Assembly (NCBI GenBank): GCA_015709675.1
Contig: CP054182.1
Location: 434,001-498,000, forward strand
Reading direction: 5' to 3'
Length of the DNA stretch: 64,000 bases
Source of the DNA: Ignavibacteriales bacterium
GTDB taxonomy: Bacteria > Bacteroidota > Ignavibacteria > Ignavibacteriales > Ignavibacteriaceae
In this document: positions 27,407 to 36,817 of the stretch, one piece after another
How the letters are laid out: the number at the start of each line of letters is the position of its first letter
How positions within the stretch are numbered: position 1 is the first letter of the stretch
Position numbers and translations under genes: made by a program
The notes under the pieces: generated by a model
Database searches by the model: none
What the model saw: only the letters and a program-made list of their open reading frames with translations
What the model was told of the DNA's origin: nothing

Positions 27407-27426
27407 CGACACGCCGCGGCGTGTCG
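27407..27426. repeat. 20-bp palindrome, sister of 5701-5720
   Basis: CGACACGCCGCGGCGTGTCG is self-complementary and shares the 14-bp core CACGCCGCGGCGTG with 5701-5720. It sits between the acs stop and its terminator. Confidence 0.8.
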
Positions 27427-27447
27427 TTACAAATTTAGTATGGTGTA

Positions 27448-29427
27448 TTAATCCTCATCTCTAAGCTTTTCGAGCACGGAAAAATCCTCCAGCGTGGAGG
27501 TATCTCCCACAATGTTTCCGCTGGTAGCTATCTCACGCAGCAGACGCCGCATAATCTTTCCGCTCCGTGTCTTTGGCAGAGCATCAGAGAAACGTATCTC
27601 ATCCGGTTTTGCAATGTGACCAATTTCACTTGCAACATGATTTCGCAGCTCTTCCTTCAGCAGCAGTGAGGGCACCTTGCCTCCTTCAAGAGAAACAAAT
27701 GCCACGATAGCGCTTCCTTTAATTTCATCCGGACGAGCAACCACGGCAGCTTCTGCCACATCATGATGACTCACTAATGCACTCTCAATTTCAGCGGTAC
27801 CAAGACGGTGGCCGGAAACGTTAATCACGTCATCAACACGCCCCATTACCCAGAAGTAGCCGTCTTTATCCCGCCGCGCGCCGTCACCGGTGAAGTAGAA
27901 GCCCTTATACTCAGACCAGTATTGCTTTTTGAACCGCGGTTTATCGCCGTATATAGTCCTGAGCATGGAAGGCCAGGTATCTTTTATGATAAGATAACCG
28001 CCGCTTCCGGGAGGAACGGGTTTGCCGGATTTATCCACCACCTCAGGCATCACTCCCGGCATGGGGAAGGTGCAGCTTCCGGGTTTGGTTTGAGTTGCGC
28101 CGGGCAGCGGTGAAATCATAATGGCGCCGGTTTCGGTCTGCCACCAGGTATCCACAATCGGGCAGTTCTGTTTGCCCACAATCTTATGATACCACATCCA
28201 GGCTTCCGGATTAATCGGCTCACCAACGGTACCAAGCAGGCGCAGCGATGAGAGATCATGCTTAAGCACCCACTGTTCACCCCAGCGGATGAATGCACGG
28301 ATTGCGGTCGGGGCGGTATAAAATATATTAACTCGGTATTTATCAATAATGCGCCAGAAACGGTCCGGTTCAGGATGATTGGGCGCGCCTTCATACATCA
28401 GGGTAGTAGCACCGTTGAGCATCGGGCCGTAAATCACATAGGAGTGTCCTGTTATCCAGCCCACATCAGCCGTGCACCAGTATATATCCTCATCCTTCAG
28501 GTCAAACACCAGACGTGTGGTTAGATAGGTATTCACCATATATCCGCCGGTGGTGTGCATAATTCCTTTCGGCTTGCCGGTAGTGCCTGAGGTATAGAGG
28601 ATAAACAGAGGATGTTCCGAATCAAGCTCTTCAGCGGGGCACTGGTCATTAACAGACTGCATAATTTCATGCCACCAGTGATCGCGTCCGGCGCTCATGG
28701 CTACTGTATGATCAGCAACACGTTTGTATACAATCACATTCTGCACGGTGGGGGTATGCTCCAGCGCTTTATCTACTGCGGGCTTAAGGGGAACAATGGA
28801 ACCGCGGCGTATTGCTGCATCAGAGGTTACAACAAGCTTCGCCTGTGCATCGTTAATCCTGTCTTTAAGCGCCTCGGCAGAGAATCCTCCGAAGACCACC
28901 GTGTGCACCGCACCGAGCCGCGCGCAGGCAAGCACCGCTATGGCCAGCTCCGGAACCATGCCCATATATATGGCCACCCGGTCTCCTTTTTTGATGCCCA
29001 TCTTTTTGAGCACATTGGCAAATTTGGATACTTCCCTGTGCAGCACCTGATAGGTAAGGATGCGGGTTTCCCCCGGCTCACCTTCCCAGATAATGGCTGC
29101 CTTGTTCCGGCGCCAGGAGGTAAGATGCCGGTCAACACAGTTATAAGCGATGTTGGTTTTGGCACCCACAAACCACTTTGCGTCGGGGGCTTTCCACTGC
29201 TTCACCTTGCTCCAGTGCTTAAACCAGTGAAGCTGATCGGCAACCTCGCCCCAGAATTTCTCGGGGTTCAGCAGCGACTCTTTGTACATTTTTTTGTACT
29301 GCTCGATGGATTTTACATGCGCCTGCTTTGAAAACTCCGGCGGGGGAGCAAAAACGCGGTGCTCTTCCATGACCGAATCGATGCTCTCATGGCTCTGATT
29401 TTCCGCTTTTTTGGTGATTTTCTTCAT
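27448..29427 (-). CDS. acs: Acetyl-CoA synthetase (AMP-forming)
   Basis: The 659-residue enzyme begins [17 protein letters not shown] at 29427, with AGAGGA six bases upstream; an in-frame extension to 29622 looks non-coding. It shows WVVGAK-like entry ([20 protein letters not shown]), the AMP-binding motif [11 protein letters not shown], the acetate/CoA region [20 protein letters not shown], and the hinge [20 protein letters not shown]. The C-terminal [11 protein letters not shown] holds the catalytic lysine that is acetylated for control in other bacteria. It converts acetate, ATP and CoA to acetyl-CoA in the cytoplasm. It appears monocistronic. Confidence 0.96.
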   Translation of the reverse strand: MKKITKKAENQSHESIDSVMEEHRVFAPPPEFSKQAHVKSIEQYKKMYKESLLNPEKFWGEVADQLHWFKHWSKVKQWKAPDAKWFVGAKTNIAYNCVDRHLTSWRRNKAAIIWEGEPGETRILTYQVLHREVSKFANVLKKMGIKKGDRVAIYMGMVPELAIAVLACARLGAVHTVVFGGFSAEALKDRINDAQAKLVVTSDAAIRRGSIVPLKPAVDKALEHTPTVQNVIVYKRVADHTVAMSAGRDHWWHEIMQSVNDQCPAEELDSEHPLFILYTSGTTGKPKGIMHTTGGYMVNTYLTTRLVFDLKDEDIYWCTADVGWITGHSYVIYGPMLNGATTLMYEGAPNHPEPDRFWRIIDKYRVNIFYTAPTAIRAFIRWGEQWVLKHDLSSLRLLGTVGEPINPEAWMWYHKIVGKQNCPIVDTWWQTETGAIMISPLPGATQTKPGSCTFPMPGVMPEVVDKSGKPVPPGSGGYLIIKDTWPSMLRTIYGDKPRFKKQYWSEYKGFYFTGDGARRDKDGYFWVMGRVDDVINVSGHRLGTAEIESALVSHHDVAEAAVVARPDEIKGSAIVAFVSLEGGKVPSLLLKEELRNHVASEIGHIAKPDEIRFSDALPKTRSGKIMRRLLREIATSGNIVGDTSTLEDFSVLEKLRDED

Positions 29428-29744
29428 TAGTATCCTCTGAATTGATCTGATATTTATCCGGGCAAAATAGAAAAACCCCCTGTAACTACAAAAGAGGGAC
29501 GCCAACAAATATCGGAGAATTTTAGCCGTTAGTGCAGCCATGGGACCCCTCCGGATGAGTGGTTTAATTCCCCCCGTTCCCTGGCCCGTTGCGGTCAGGA
29601 ACAGAGAGGTAATGTCTTTCATACCGCCGTATCAATAATTCATCCCCCGGATTTGCCGTTCCTCCCGAAATTCCTGCACGGCGCACGCCCCCTCCGTAAT
29701 TTTGCTCCTGTGATTGTATATTTTACCAGGAAAAAGGACACAGA
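29428..29744. other. Intergenic region between divergent genes
   Basis: This region separates acs (minus) from a T9SS gene (plus). Apart from a possible -7 element at 29697-29704 I see no gene or structured element. Confidence 0.5.
29697..29704 (+). promoter_or_regulatory. Possible Bacteroidetes-type -7 element
   Basis: TAATTTTG matches TAnnTTTG and lies 41 bases before ATG 29745. No clear TTG is placed at the expected -33 position. Confidence 0.35.
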
Positions 29745-30791
29745 ATGAAGAAAAGCTTATATATATTCTTACTGCTCACGGCAGCGGCGTTCGCGCAGGT
29801 AACACTTGACTCACGGAAAATACCGGCGGCAGGTGACCGTGTGTATATCATTGAGGCCGATGAAAGCGGGGTTGACAGCATGGCCGGAGGAGCAAATAAA
29901 CTCTGGGATTTCAGTTCGCTATATATCTCAGATAATTTTGTCACCATGAAATATGTTACCCCGGCTGAAACTCCTTTTAGTGATGAATTCCCCGGAGCAA
30001 ACCTTGCGGCATATACCGAAGAACTCGCCGAGTTAGCCGGATATCTTTACTATTACGGAACCACCTCCAATCTTGACCTTATCGGCATCAGAAGCGTGCT
30101 CTATCCGGAACGCTACGAAGACGCAAGCAGGCTGTTAAACGCACCATTCGGTTACGGCTCATTGCTCTCCGACGAATACGCCACGGAAGCGGAGCTTGAA
30201 GGTGTTACCATTATTAAAAGAGGAACAAGAACTCTCACCGGTGATGCTTACGGCACACTCATCCTCCCCGGTAAGGAGCCTGTTGAAGTGCTCAGAGTAA
30301 AATCAGTTGATGAAGTAAAGACCATGTACTATTACGGTGAACTTGAAGTCGGTTCGGATAATCTGCTTTCAACCAGCTATACCTGGTATGATCAGAGCGG
30401 AAAATTCCCCCTCTTAAACGTTATCGAAACCGTAAGCTGGAATGATGAAGATACCCTTACTTCACGTTATGCTGAAGTATATACAGAAGATACCCCAACC
30501 AATGTAAAGGAGCCGGAATTGTTTCCGATGAAAGCTGAATTACGGCAGAATTATCCAAATCCGTTTAACCCCGCGACCGAGATCAGATTCTCTGTTGACC
30601 GTCCGGGCAATGTATCACTGCAGGTATATGATATACTGGGCAATAAAGTAGCAGATCTGGTGAACGGATACCATGAGGCTGGCAACCACAGCGTGCGCTT
30701 TGACGCAAGCGGCCTCAGCAGCGGAACCTACTTCTATGTTCTGAACGCAAGCGGTACCGTCCTCAGCCGCAAAATGGCGTTATTGAAGTAA
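29745..30791 (+). CDS. Secreted protein of unknown function with T9SS type-A tail
   Basis: The 348-residue product has a signal peptide (MKKSLYIFLLLTAAAFAQ) and GGAAAAAGGAC just upstream of the start as ribosome site. The body (about 20-255) is beta-rich, with WDFSSLYISDNFVTMKYVTP and TMYYYGELEVGSDNLLSTSY, and matches no family I recognise. The tail is NYPNPFNPATEIRFSVDRPG, ending SRKMALLK, for T9SS export and surface attachment. A strong terminator follows, so the gene is probably monocistronic. Confidence 0.8.
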   Translation: MKKSLYIFLLLTAAAFAQVTLDSRKIPAAGDRVYIIEADESGVDSMAGGANKLWDFSSLYISDNFVTMKYVTPAETPFSDEFPGANLAAYTEELAELAGYLYYYGTTSNLDLIGIRSVLYPERYEDASRLLNAPFGYGSLLSDEYATEAELEGVTIIKRGTRTLTGDAYGTLILPGKEPVEVLRVKSVDEVKTMYYYGELEVGSDNLLSTSYTWYDQSGKFPLLNVIETVSWNDEDTLTSRYAEVYTEDTPTNVKEPELFPMKAELRQNYPNPFNPATEIRFSVDRPGNVSLQVYDILGNKVADLVNGYHEAGNHSVRFDASGLSSGTYFYVLNASGTVLSRKMALLK

Positions 30792-30795
30792 GAAT

Positions 30796-30809
30796 TATGA
30801 AGTATGAAC
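30796..30809 (+). repeat. Two TATGAAN heptamers after a stop codon
   Basis: TATGAAG and TATGAAC follow the TAA at 30789-30791 after four bases. Confidence 0.6.
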
Positions 30810-30884
30810 GGGGGAAGTTTAATAAGCTGAGTTTGATTTAGTGGATTGATTGAACCCGAGAACCTCCGGGTTAGTGAATGATCG

Positions 30885-30922
30885 CCTCCGGGAAAGTTAT
30901 CCTTCCCGGAGGTCTTTTGTTT
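30885..30922 (+). terminator. Terminator of the T9SS gene
   Basis: CCTCCGGGAA (30885-30894) pairs with TTCCCGGAGG (30903-30912), followed by TCTTTTGTTTT. Confidence 0.85.
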
Positions 30923-30942
30923 TATAAACCAACGATGAGGAT

Positions 30943-31023
30943 AACCCGCGGATTGTCATATCGTGTACCTTGTTTTCCCCAGCCGCATACATCTGGACGG
31001 GTCACGGCCTGAGCCAAATTGAT
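30943..31023. repeat. Left copy of the ~85-bp direct repeat flanking RloAB
   Basis: The copy begins AACCCGCGGATTGT, contains CCAGCCGCATACATCTGGAC and GGGTCACGGCCTGAGCC, and ends AAATTGAT. It aligns along its length with 33305-33390 with one indel; the first 42 bases match at about 31 positions. The inner palindrome is decayed compared with the right copy. Confidence 0.65.
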
Positions 31024-31192
31024 CAGTGCAATAATCCTACCCAAAACCCAAGTTTTACCCAAAAAATCGTTCGTCAAACTCAATTTTCAAATGCCCAATG
31101 CTAAAATTTACTTGCCTTTTTTGAAAAAAAACATTATTTTTTGCCATGAATGTGAAAAAATCACATTAACAATCGTTAAATAAAGGCCTTTT

Positions 31193-32542
31193 GTGTTAAT
31201 TCGATATACTATTGAGAATTTTTTGAGCTTTGGGGAGAAATGCTCTTTTTCAATGATTCCCGGACTGATTCGTTCGCATCCGTCCCATAAAACCAATTTT
31301 CCGAACAGAAATGAAATAGACATCCTCAAATTGGGGATTATTTATGGAGCGAATGCCTCAGGGAAATCAAATCTTATTAAGTCCTTGCGTTTCCTGCAAC
31401 AACTTGTATTGGAGGGCACCAAACCAGAGCAGAGTATTAATCTGACTCCACATAAATTACATGCTGATTACATCAAAAAGCCCTCTCGTTTTGAGGTGGA
31501 ATTTAGAAAGAACAGTAAAAACTATGCATACGGTGTAATTTTAAACTCAACGGGAATTATTGAAGAATGGTTGTATGAAATCAATAAAACTTCCGATATA
31601 CCCATTTTCGAGAGAATAAAAACTGAAGATGATCTGTTTGAAACACATTTCAAGAGCATCAAATTTAAATCAAATAAAGAAAAGGAGTTTCTTAATTTTA
31701 TAGCCCGGGGAACAAGAAGCAATCAATTGTTTTTAACTGAATGTTTTCAAAGAAATGTAAGCAAAAATGTTCAGGGCATTAAACCGATAACCGATGCAAT
31801 ATCATGGTTTAATAATAGTTTAACAATCATTTTTCCTTCGACAAAGTTTGGAGGACTTCTCTTTGAATTGGAAAGTAACGAAGATTTCAGATCAGCACTT
31901 CAAAAATATCTGAAGAATTTTGACACGGGAATAGATGGCATAGAATTAATGGAAGTGGATTTTTATTCGCTCAAGGATTTTCCTGGTGAATTAAAAAAAG
32001 AAATCGCAACTGAATTAAAACCCGGCTCACGAAGTCTGATTTCGAATCCTGAAAGACAAACCTATTCTTTAACAAAGAACAAGGATGGTACGGTTAATGC
32101 TAACAAGGTTATTATAAAACACAAAATAAGTAATTCAAATGAATCTATTCATTTTGAACTATCTGAAGAGTCAGACGGCACTCAGCGCCTGATTGATTTA
32201 ATTCCCGCTTTAATTGATGTTTCAAAATCTGAAAGGGTATTCATCGTTGATGAGTTAGACAGAAGTCTTCACCCCAATCTATCGAGAAATTTTTTAGGGC
32301 TGTTCCTTGAATTATCAAAAGGGCTCGAGTCTCAGTTAATTGTAACAACACATGATGCCAACCTGCTTGACCTTAAATATTTCAGAAAAGATGAAATCTG
32401 GTTTGTTGAAAAAAGCACAGCCAATCAATCCAAGCTATTTTCATTAAATGACTTTAACATCAGATTTGATAAAAGAATTAGAAATGATTACTTGCTGGGA
32501 AGATTTGGCGCAACCCCTCATATCAAGCATGCAATAAAATAA
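31193..32542 (+). CDS. RloA/AbiLi-like AAA-family ATPase (anti-phage defence)
   Basis: The 449-residue ATPase of the SMC/OLD-like AAA_21 group starts at GTG 31193, with AAAGG about nine bases upstream. The N-terminus MLIRYTIENFLSFGEKCSFS is the ABC-like start. Walker A is G52-ANASGKS, Walker B is VFIVDELDRSLHPN with D353-E354, and the switch histidine is H387 in VTTHDANLLD. It is separated by one base from the TOPRIM-type gene downstream. Together they match the RloA/RloB and AbiLi/AbiLii two-gene abortive-infection arrangement, in which the ATPase is thought to sense and control the nuclease-like partner. Base composition is more A+T-rich than the neighbouring genes. Confidence 0.85.
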   Translation: MLIRYTIENFLSFGEKCSFSMIPGLIRSHPSHKTNFPNRNEIDILKLGIIYGANASGKSNLIKSLRFLQQLVLEGTKPEQSINLTPHKLHADYIKKPSRFEVEFRKNSKNYAYGVILNSTGIIEEWLYEINKTSDIPIFERIKTEDDLFETHFKSIKFKSNKEKEFLNFIARGTRSNQLFLTECFQRNVSKNVQGIKPITDAISWFNNSLTIIFPSTKFGGLLFELESNEDFRSALQKYLKNFDTGIDGIELMEVDFYSLKDFPGELKKEIATELKPGSRSLISNPERQTYSLTKNKDGTVNANKVIIKHKISNSNESIHFELSEESDGTQRLIDLIPALIDVSKSERVFIVDELDRSLHPNLSRNFLGLFLELSKGLESQLIVTTHDANLLDLKYFRKDEIWFVEKSTANQSKLFSLNDFNIRFDKRIRNDYLLGRFGATPHIKHAIK

Positions 32543-32543
32543 T

Positions 32544-33221
32544 ATGGGGAGAGAGCGTGTAGAATACAAACGAACAGGCTTTAAGCGTGAGTATAAAAAG
32601 CTCTTTATTATTGCGACCGAAGGAGAAAAAACTGAAAAGGTTTATTTTTCCAATCTCTTTGATAGTGAACTCGTAAATTCAAATTCGTATTATATCGAAA
32701 TTCTTCCGGCATCTGATGGCAAAAGCAGCCCAAGAAATGTAATAAAGCGTTTAGACAAGTTTAAGGAAGAATACAAATTATATCAGGAGGATGAACTCTG
32801 GATGTTAATTGATCGTGATTCCTGGGATGCAAAACAACTAAATGAAATTGCCAGGGAGTGTAGTCAAAAAAGCTATAATTTGGCAGTAAGCACACCTTGT
32901 TTTGAGTTATGGTTATTGCTTCACAAAAAAGATGTTTCAATGCTTTCCCGGGACGAAAAGCAAAAACTACTCGATAATAAAAAGGTGAATAAGAACAGGA
33001 CTTACATTGAGACACAGATTATTGAGGAATTTGGAACATATAATAAATCAATGCCAAATTGTTCATTGTTCTTACCACATATTAATACTGCGGTTTCTAA
33101 TTCAATCAAACTTATAACAAATCCAAAAGCAAGGTGGTCGGAGGAACTTAGCACCTATGTTTATAAATTGGTAGTTAAGCTCCTGAAAATACCAACTTCG
33201 GAAATTAACAGAACAATCTGA
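32544..33221 (+). CDS. rloB: RloB/AbiLii-like TOPRIM-fold protein
   Basis: The 225-residue RloB-family protein has the TOPRIM-like first motif FIIATEGEKTEKVYF with E26/E28 and the D-x-D motif in LWMLIDRDSWD (D90, D92). The family signature TPCFELWLLLH follows. TOPRIM folds bind metal and cleave or join nucleic acid phosphodiester bonds. Paired with the ATPase directly upstream, it is the likely effector of an AbiL-type defence unit. The PARIS system has a comparable ATPase/TOPRIM plan, but this partner carries RloB and not DUF4435 features, so I favour AbiL/RloAB. Confidence 0.85.
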   Translation: MGRERVEYKRTGFKREYKKLFIIATEGEKTEKVYFSNLFDSELVNSNSYYIEILPASDGKSSPRNVIKRLDKFKEEYKLYQEDELWMLIDRDSWDAKQLNEIARECSQKSYNLAVSTPCFELWLLLHKKDVSMLSRDEKQKLLDNKKVNKNRTYIETQIIEEFGTYNKSMPNCSLFLPHINTAVSNSIKLITNPKARWSEELSTYVYKLVVKLLKIPTSEINRTI

Positions 33222-33562
33222 AATAGTTTCTAAAGTTCTTCCCATTTAAGGTGAATAGTACAGATTACGACATGACCCCATAAAATCATTATCGCTGTTG
33301 GGACAAACCGCGAGTTGTTCTATCCTATAAATTGTTTGCTCCAGCCTGCATTCATCAGGACAGGTCACGACCTGTCCCTACGGATTTGATATTCTTCTTT
33401 GCGTCTTGGCGCGAAATTTTTAGAGACGAATGTGTTTAAAGCTTTACGTTAAAATTCTTTTTCTGCAAGTTTAACCGGAACTCTTCGGCCACTGGGTTCT
33501 ACTTAGAATCTTCCGGATATTATTCGGAAGGAATTAACGTACATTCAATATGTGTAAATGCT
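33222..33562. other. Intergenic region with direct-repeat copy
   Basis: No gene seen. It holds the right copy of the RloAB-flanking repeat (33305-33390), followed by a CTTTGCGTCTTGGCG phrase of a kind common between genes in related genomes. Confidence 0.55.
33305..33390. repeat. Right copy of the ~85-bp direct repeat flanking RloAB
   Basis: The copy begins AAACCGCGAGTTGT, contains CCAGCCTGCATTCATCAGGA, and has the perfect hairpin GGACAGGTC-AC-GACCTGTCC (33358-33377), then CCTACGGATTTGAT. Pairs with 30943-31023. Confidence 0.65.
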
Positions 33563-34837
33563 TTATGTTACCGCATCCTTCTGAAAAGGAATTTGTTCAT
33601 AAAGCCGTTCCGAGATAATCTTTACCAGATTCTCGACTGTTACTACAAGTTCTTCATGCGTATTATAAAGCGGACTGATGCCAAAGCGGATGTTATCAGG
33701 CTCTCTGAAGTCAGGAATAATAACCTCCCCGCCCAGTCCCTGAATAAGCGCTTTGCAGATTCTGTAGCCTTCCGGATGACGAAGCGAAATATGGGAGCCC
33801 CGTTCATTTTCATTTTGCGGAAAACCGGCTGAAAAACCGAGCGGATACAGATACTTTTCACTGAGCGAAACCAGGAAGCCGCAAAGCGCTTTACTCTGTT
33901 TTCGTATCTGATTAATGCCCGCCCTGCTGATCATTTCAAGCGAAATCTCAAGCGGTATCAGAGAGAGCACCGGCGGAGTTCCGGTCATAAATTTGCGGAT
34001 CCCCTGAGCCGGTTTATAAGAAAGCGAGAATGCAAAAGGATCAGCATGTCCGAACCATCCCTGAATGGGGGGCTCAAGTTCCGGCAGCAAATCTTGGCGT
34101 ATATACAGGTACCCCGGCGCGCCGGGTCCTCCGTTCAGATATTTATAGGTGCACCCCACCGCCATGTGGGCGCCGCTCTCATTAAGACGGCATGGTACCG
34201 CGCCCGCGGCATGGCTCAGATCCCAGATAACAAGAGCTCCCTTGCTGCGTGCATACTCATTTACTCTTTTCATATCATACATGAATGCACTCTTAAACGC
34301 GACGAGTGATAAAACAACAAGAGCCGTATCTTCAGTTATCAGTTCAAAAAGATCATCATAGGATACCGAAATTCCGTCCCTGCTCCCGGCTATCCGGAGC
34401 GAATGATGTCCGCCGTGATTTCTCACCAGCCCTTCAAGGATATATATATCCGAAGGAAAGTTAAGGGAATCGGTAACAATAGTGCTTCTCCCTGATTTCA
34501 TCCGCAGCGCGGCATCTGCAAGTTTATAGAGGTTTAATGACACCGTCCCCGTTATCAGTACCTCACCGGCTTCTGCGTCTATAACCGGAGCCAATTGAGC
34601 GGAAAGTTTTTCGGGCATGGTGTACCACCCCTCATTCCAGCCGCGTATAAGCCGTTCCCCCCATTCCCCTTTTACCGCGCGCTCCATTCTGCTGATGGTT
34701 TTAAGGGGAAGGCGTCCAAGCGAGTTGCCGTCCAGATAGATACATTCAGGAGTTCCATGAAAAAATTCTGCTCTGAATTCTTTCAGCGCGGAGTTACCGT
34801 CAAGTTCCCTGGCTTCAGTCTTTTCCGGTAAACTCAT
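33563..34837 (-). CDS. kynU: Kynureninase
   Basis: The 424-residue PLP enzyme has the kynureninase signatures YLDGNSLGRLP (about 34-44), RGWNEGWYTMPEKL (about 65-78) and the PLP-contact segment WDLSHAAG with D206 and H209. Schiff-base lysine K232 is in GCTYKYLNGGPGAPGYLYI. It hydrolyses kynurenine or 3-hydroxykynurenine to anthranilate or 3-hydroxyanthranilate plus alanine. No tryptophan dioxygenase, formamidase or NAD genes are beside it. The start overlaps the stop of the SGNH lipoprotein gene (ATGA), so the two share a transcript although their functions appear unrelated. Confidence 0.94.
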   Translation of the reverse strand: MSLPEKTEARELDGNSALKEFRAEFFHGTPECIYLDGNSLGRLPLKTISRMERAVKGEWGERLIRGWNEGWYTMPEKLSAQLAPVIDAEAGEVLITGTVSLNLYKLADAALRMKSGRSTIVTDSLNFPSDIYILEGLVRNHGGHHSLRIAGSRDGISVSYDDLFELITEDTALVVLSLVAFKSAFMYDMKRVNEYARSKGALVIWDLSHAAGAVPCRLNESGAHMAVGCTYKYLNGGPGAPGYLYIRQDLLPELEPPIQGWFGHADPFAFSLSYKPAQGIRKFMTGTPPVLSLIPLEISLEMISRAGINQIRKQSKALCGFLVSLSEKYLYPLGFSAGFPQNENERGSHISLRHPEGYRICKALIQGLGGEVIIPDFREPDNIRFGISPLYNTHEELVVTVENLVKIISERLYEQIPFQKDAVT

Positions 34838-35535
34838 TGCAGTCTGGCCGCTATCTGCACAACCGCGGGCATCATACGCTCAACCCAGAGTGCATACATT
34901 GCACCCGATGGATGAAGTTTATCCCCCGCGAGCAGTGAGGGAACCTCCGCTGCCGCACGGCTGATATCCGTTATATAAAAATACGGGCAGCCGGCCTTTG
35001 TTGAAAGCTCCGCCTTGATTCTGTTATATATATCAATTTCCGCTGCAATACGCTCCCTGTTTCTTCCCGCGGCAAAGGGAGTAACGCCCCAGTCCGGTAT
35101 TGAAACAATCAGCACACGGTCCGGTGAGCCGGCAAGTATCACCGCTCTTCTGATAAGCATTTCCAGTTCGCTGCGGTAAAGCGTGGTATCATATCCCCGG
35201 TATTGGTTGTTCACCCCGATCAGCAGAGTGACCAGGTCATACCGTTCTTTAAGCTCTGAGCGGTCCATCCCCGCGCTGAGATCGCCGGTAGTCCATCCGG
35301 TTACAGCTATAATCTGAGGCGGCGCCGGCGTGAAACCTCTCGCCCTTAGTGAATCAGCAAGCTGCTCAGGCCACCGTTCGGATGAGGCAACCCCTTCCCC
35401 TATTGTATATGAATCACCAAGCGCGAGAATGCTAATTTCCCTTTTTTCAGTCACGCGTGTTCCTTCCGGTTCTCCCGGTTTTGAACAGCCCTGAAGCCCG
35501 GCTGCTATATATATCATAATCAGTAAAACTTTCAT
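34834..35535 (-). CDS. SGNH/GDSL-family hydrolase lipoprotein
   Basis: The 233-residue lipoprotein has lipobox AAGLQGC with C17. The SGNH blocks are ALGDSYTIGEG (S42 nucleophile), a glycine in TGWTTGDLSAG, LLIGVNNQYRG (N) and D205-x-x-H208 in DKLHPSGAMY. All four catalytic positions are present, so it should be an active esterase or lipase, tethered in the envelope. It resembles TesA-like arylesterases by length. It is translationally coupled to kynU by ATGA. Confidence 0.85.
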   Translation of the reverse strand: MKVLLIMIYIAAGLQGCSKPGEPEGTRVTEKREISILALGDSYTIGEGVASSERWPEQLADSLRARGFTPAPPQIIAVTGWTTGDLSAGMDRSELKERYDLVTLLIGVNNQYRGYDTTLYRSELEMLIRRAVILAGSPDRVLIVSIPDWGVTPFAAGRNRERIAAEIDIYNRIKAELSTKAGCPYFYITDISRAAAEVPSLLAGDKLHPSGAMYALWVERMMPAVVQIAARLQ

Positions 35536-35675
35536 CTGCCTTCTGTTGTTTTTCTGGTAAAACCATCTTTTCTGCCAAACCGTTCACAGAGAACATTTCT
35601 TTCATTTTTCCCAATATAGTCATTTCACCGTTTAAGAGACTTGCCTTGTGAGCAAAAGTTTATCATTTTGAGTTT

Positions 35676-36728
35676 ATGAAAGAAAAAATATTGCAGCACC
35701 GCGCCTGGTATTTTATTCCGGGCATTTTGTTTCTGGTTTCCGGAATTTCAAAACTCTTTCCCATTCACTCTTTTGAACTGCTGATGGTTAATCAGGGACT
35801 TAGCACCTGGGAACTGGTTCCCTGGATGTCGCGCCTGATTATCCTTGCCGAACTTATCCTTGGTGCCGGATTCTTCATCGGCGGATATTACCGGAAATTT
35901 TATCTCCCCGTTTCATTTTTGATGCTGACAGGATTCAATATCCATCTTGTTTACAGCATTGTTACGGCAACCGGCGGAAGCAACTGCGGATGCTTTGGTG
36001 AGCTGATTCCCATGACACCGCTCGAGGCACTGATAAAAAATATCCTGCTGATGGCGCTGCTGGTATATCTCTGGTTCAGAAAGCAGGAGAAGAGCCGGCC
36101 GCTTCACTTTCATATAATTCCCCCGGTTCTGCTGGCCATAATGCTTTTTCTCCTCCTTCCGGTCACCCGGTACCAGAAGCCTGAACTCACAAAAAACATC
36201 GTTACGGAACCGGCGGAAAAGCCCGACCGGCCTCTTGATCCGGTGGTTGAAGCTGAAAAAACTCCTGATAAATACGCCCTTGAAACAGCTCCCCCGGAGG
36301 AAGTCACTCCATCAAAACCGGAACGGGCTGCTGACGATCTTCCGAAGAAGACCTCCGTTTTTGCAAAGTATAAAAACTTTAATGCCCATGGCACCACAGA
36401 CCTTGATTCCGGAGCGAAACTGGTTGCTCTCTTCAGCCTTGACTGCGACCATTGCATGGAAACAGCCAAAACCTATCTGACTCTTAAGAATCAGGGAACA
36501 AAACTTCCGCCGGTTTTTATCCTCTTCTTCGGTGAGGAGTGGCAGGTTGCCCCTTTCTTTGAATATGCAGGAGGTGAGCTCCCCTGGTCAATCATTCCGG
36601 TTGAGGAGTTCTTTCCGATGCTCACAGCAAGCCCGCCCAGAATCGTCTTTATGAAGAACGGAAATATCATTAAAGACTGGGACAGCTCCGTTAACTTCAA
36701 GGATGAGTTCCTTAATCTGAAGTGGTAA
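35676..36728 (+). CDS. MauE/DoxX-like membrane protein fused to a thioredoxin-like CxxC domain
   Basis: The 350-residue protein has four transmembrane helices (about 11-30, 52-70, 76-98, 115-134), a fifth (about 146-163), then a Pro/Glu-rich linker (165-225) and a C-terminal thioredoxin-like segment. The membrane part has the MauE/DoxX signature GGSNCGCFGELIPMTPLEAL with C104 and C106. The C-terminal part has CDHC at 257-260 after VALFSLD, then PPRIVFMKNG with a cis-Pro-like site. MauE-type proteins shuttle disulphides or quinone electrons, so the fusion would be a self-contained thiol oxidoreductase of the envelope. The substrate is unknown. Confidence 0.75.
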   Translation: MKEKILQHRAWYFIPGILFLVSGISKLFPIHSFELLMVNQGLSTWELVPWMSRLIILAELILGAGFFIGGYYRKFYLPVSFLMLTGFNIHLVYSIVTATGGSNCGCFGELIPMTPLEALIKNILLMALLVYLWFRKQEKSRPLHFHIIPPVLLAIMLFLLLPVTRYQKPELTKNIVTEPAEKPDRPLDPVVEAEKTPDKYALETAPPEEVTPSKPERAADDLPKKTSVFAKYKNFNAHGTTDLDSGAKLVALFSLDCDHCMETAKTYLTLKNQGTKLPPVFILFFGEEWQVAPFFEYAGGELPWSIIPVEEFFPMLTASPPRIVFMKNGNIIKDWDSSVNFKDEFLNLKW

Positions 36729-36817
36729 AAGCAATCGGGTAAGGGTTTACTTCCGGTATCCTTCCCCGCGGACCCCGCAATAAATCTTTTGGAAATTAGC
36801 GGGATTTTATCTAAATC

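Noticed and set aside
28612-29331. 239-codon plus-strand gene
   Set aside because: It is the antisense shadow of acs, which has full family motifs.
29428-29622. 65-residue N-terminal extension of acetyl-CoA synthetase
   Set aside because: The extension is not found in the family; ATG 29427 has a good ribosome site and gives the normal length.
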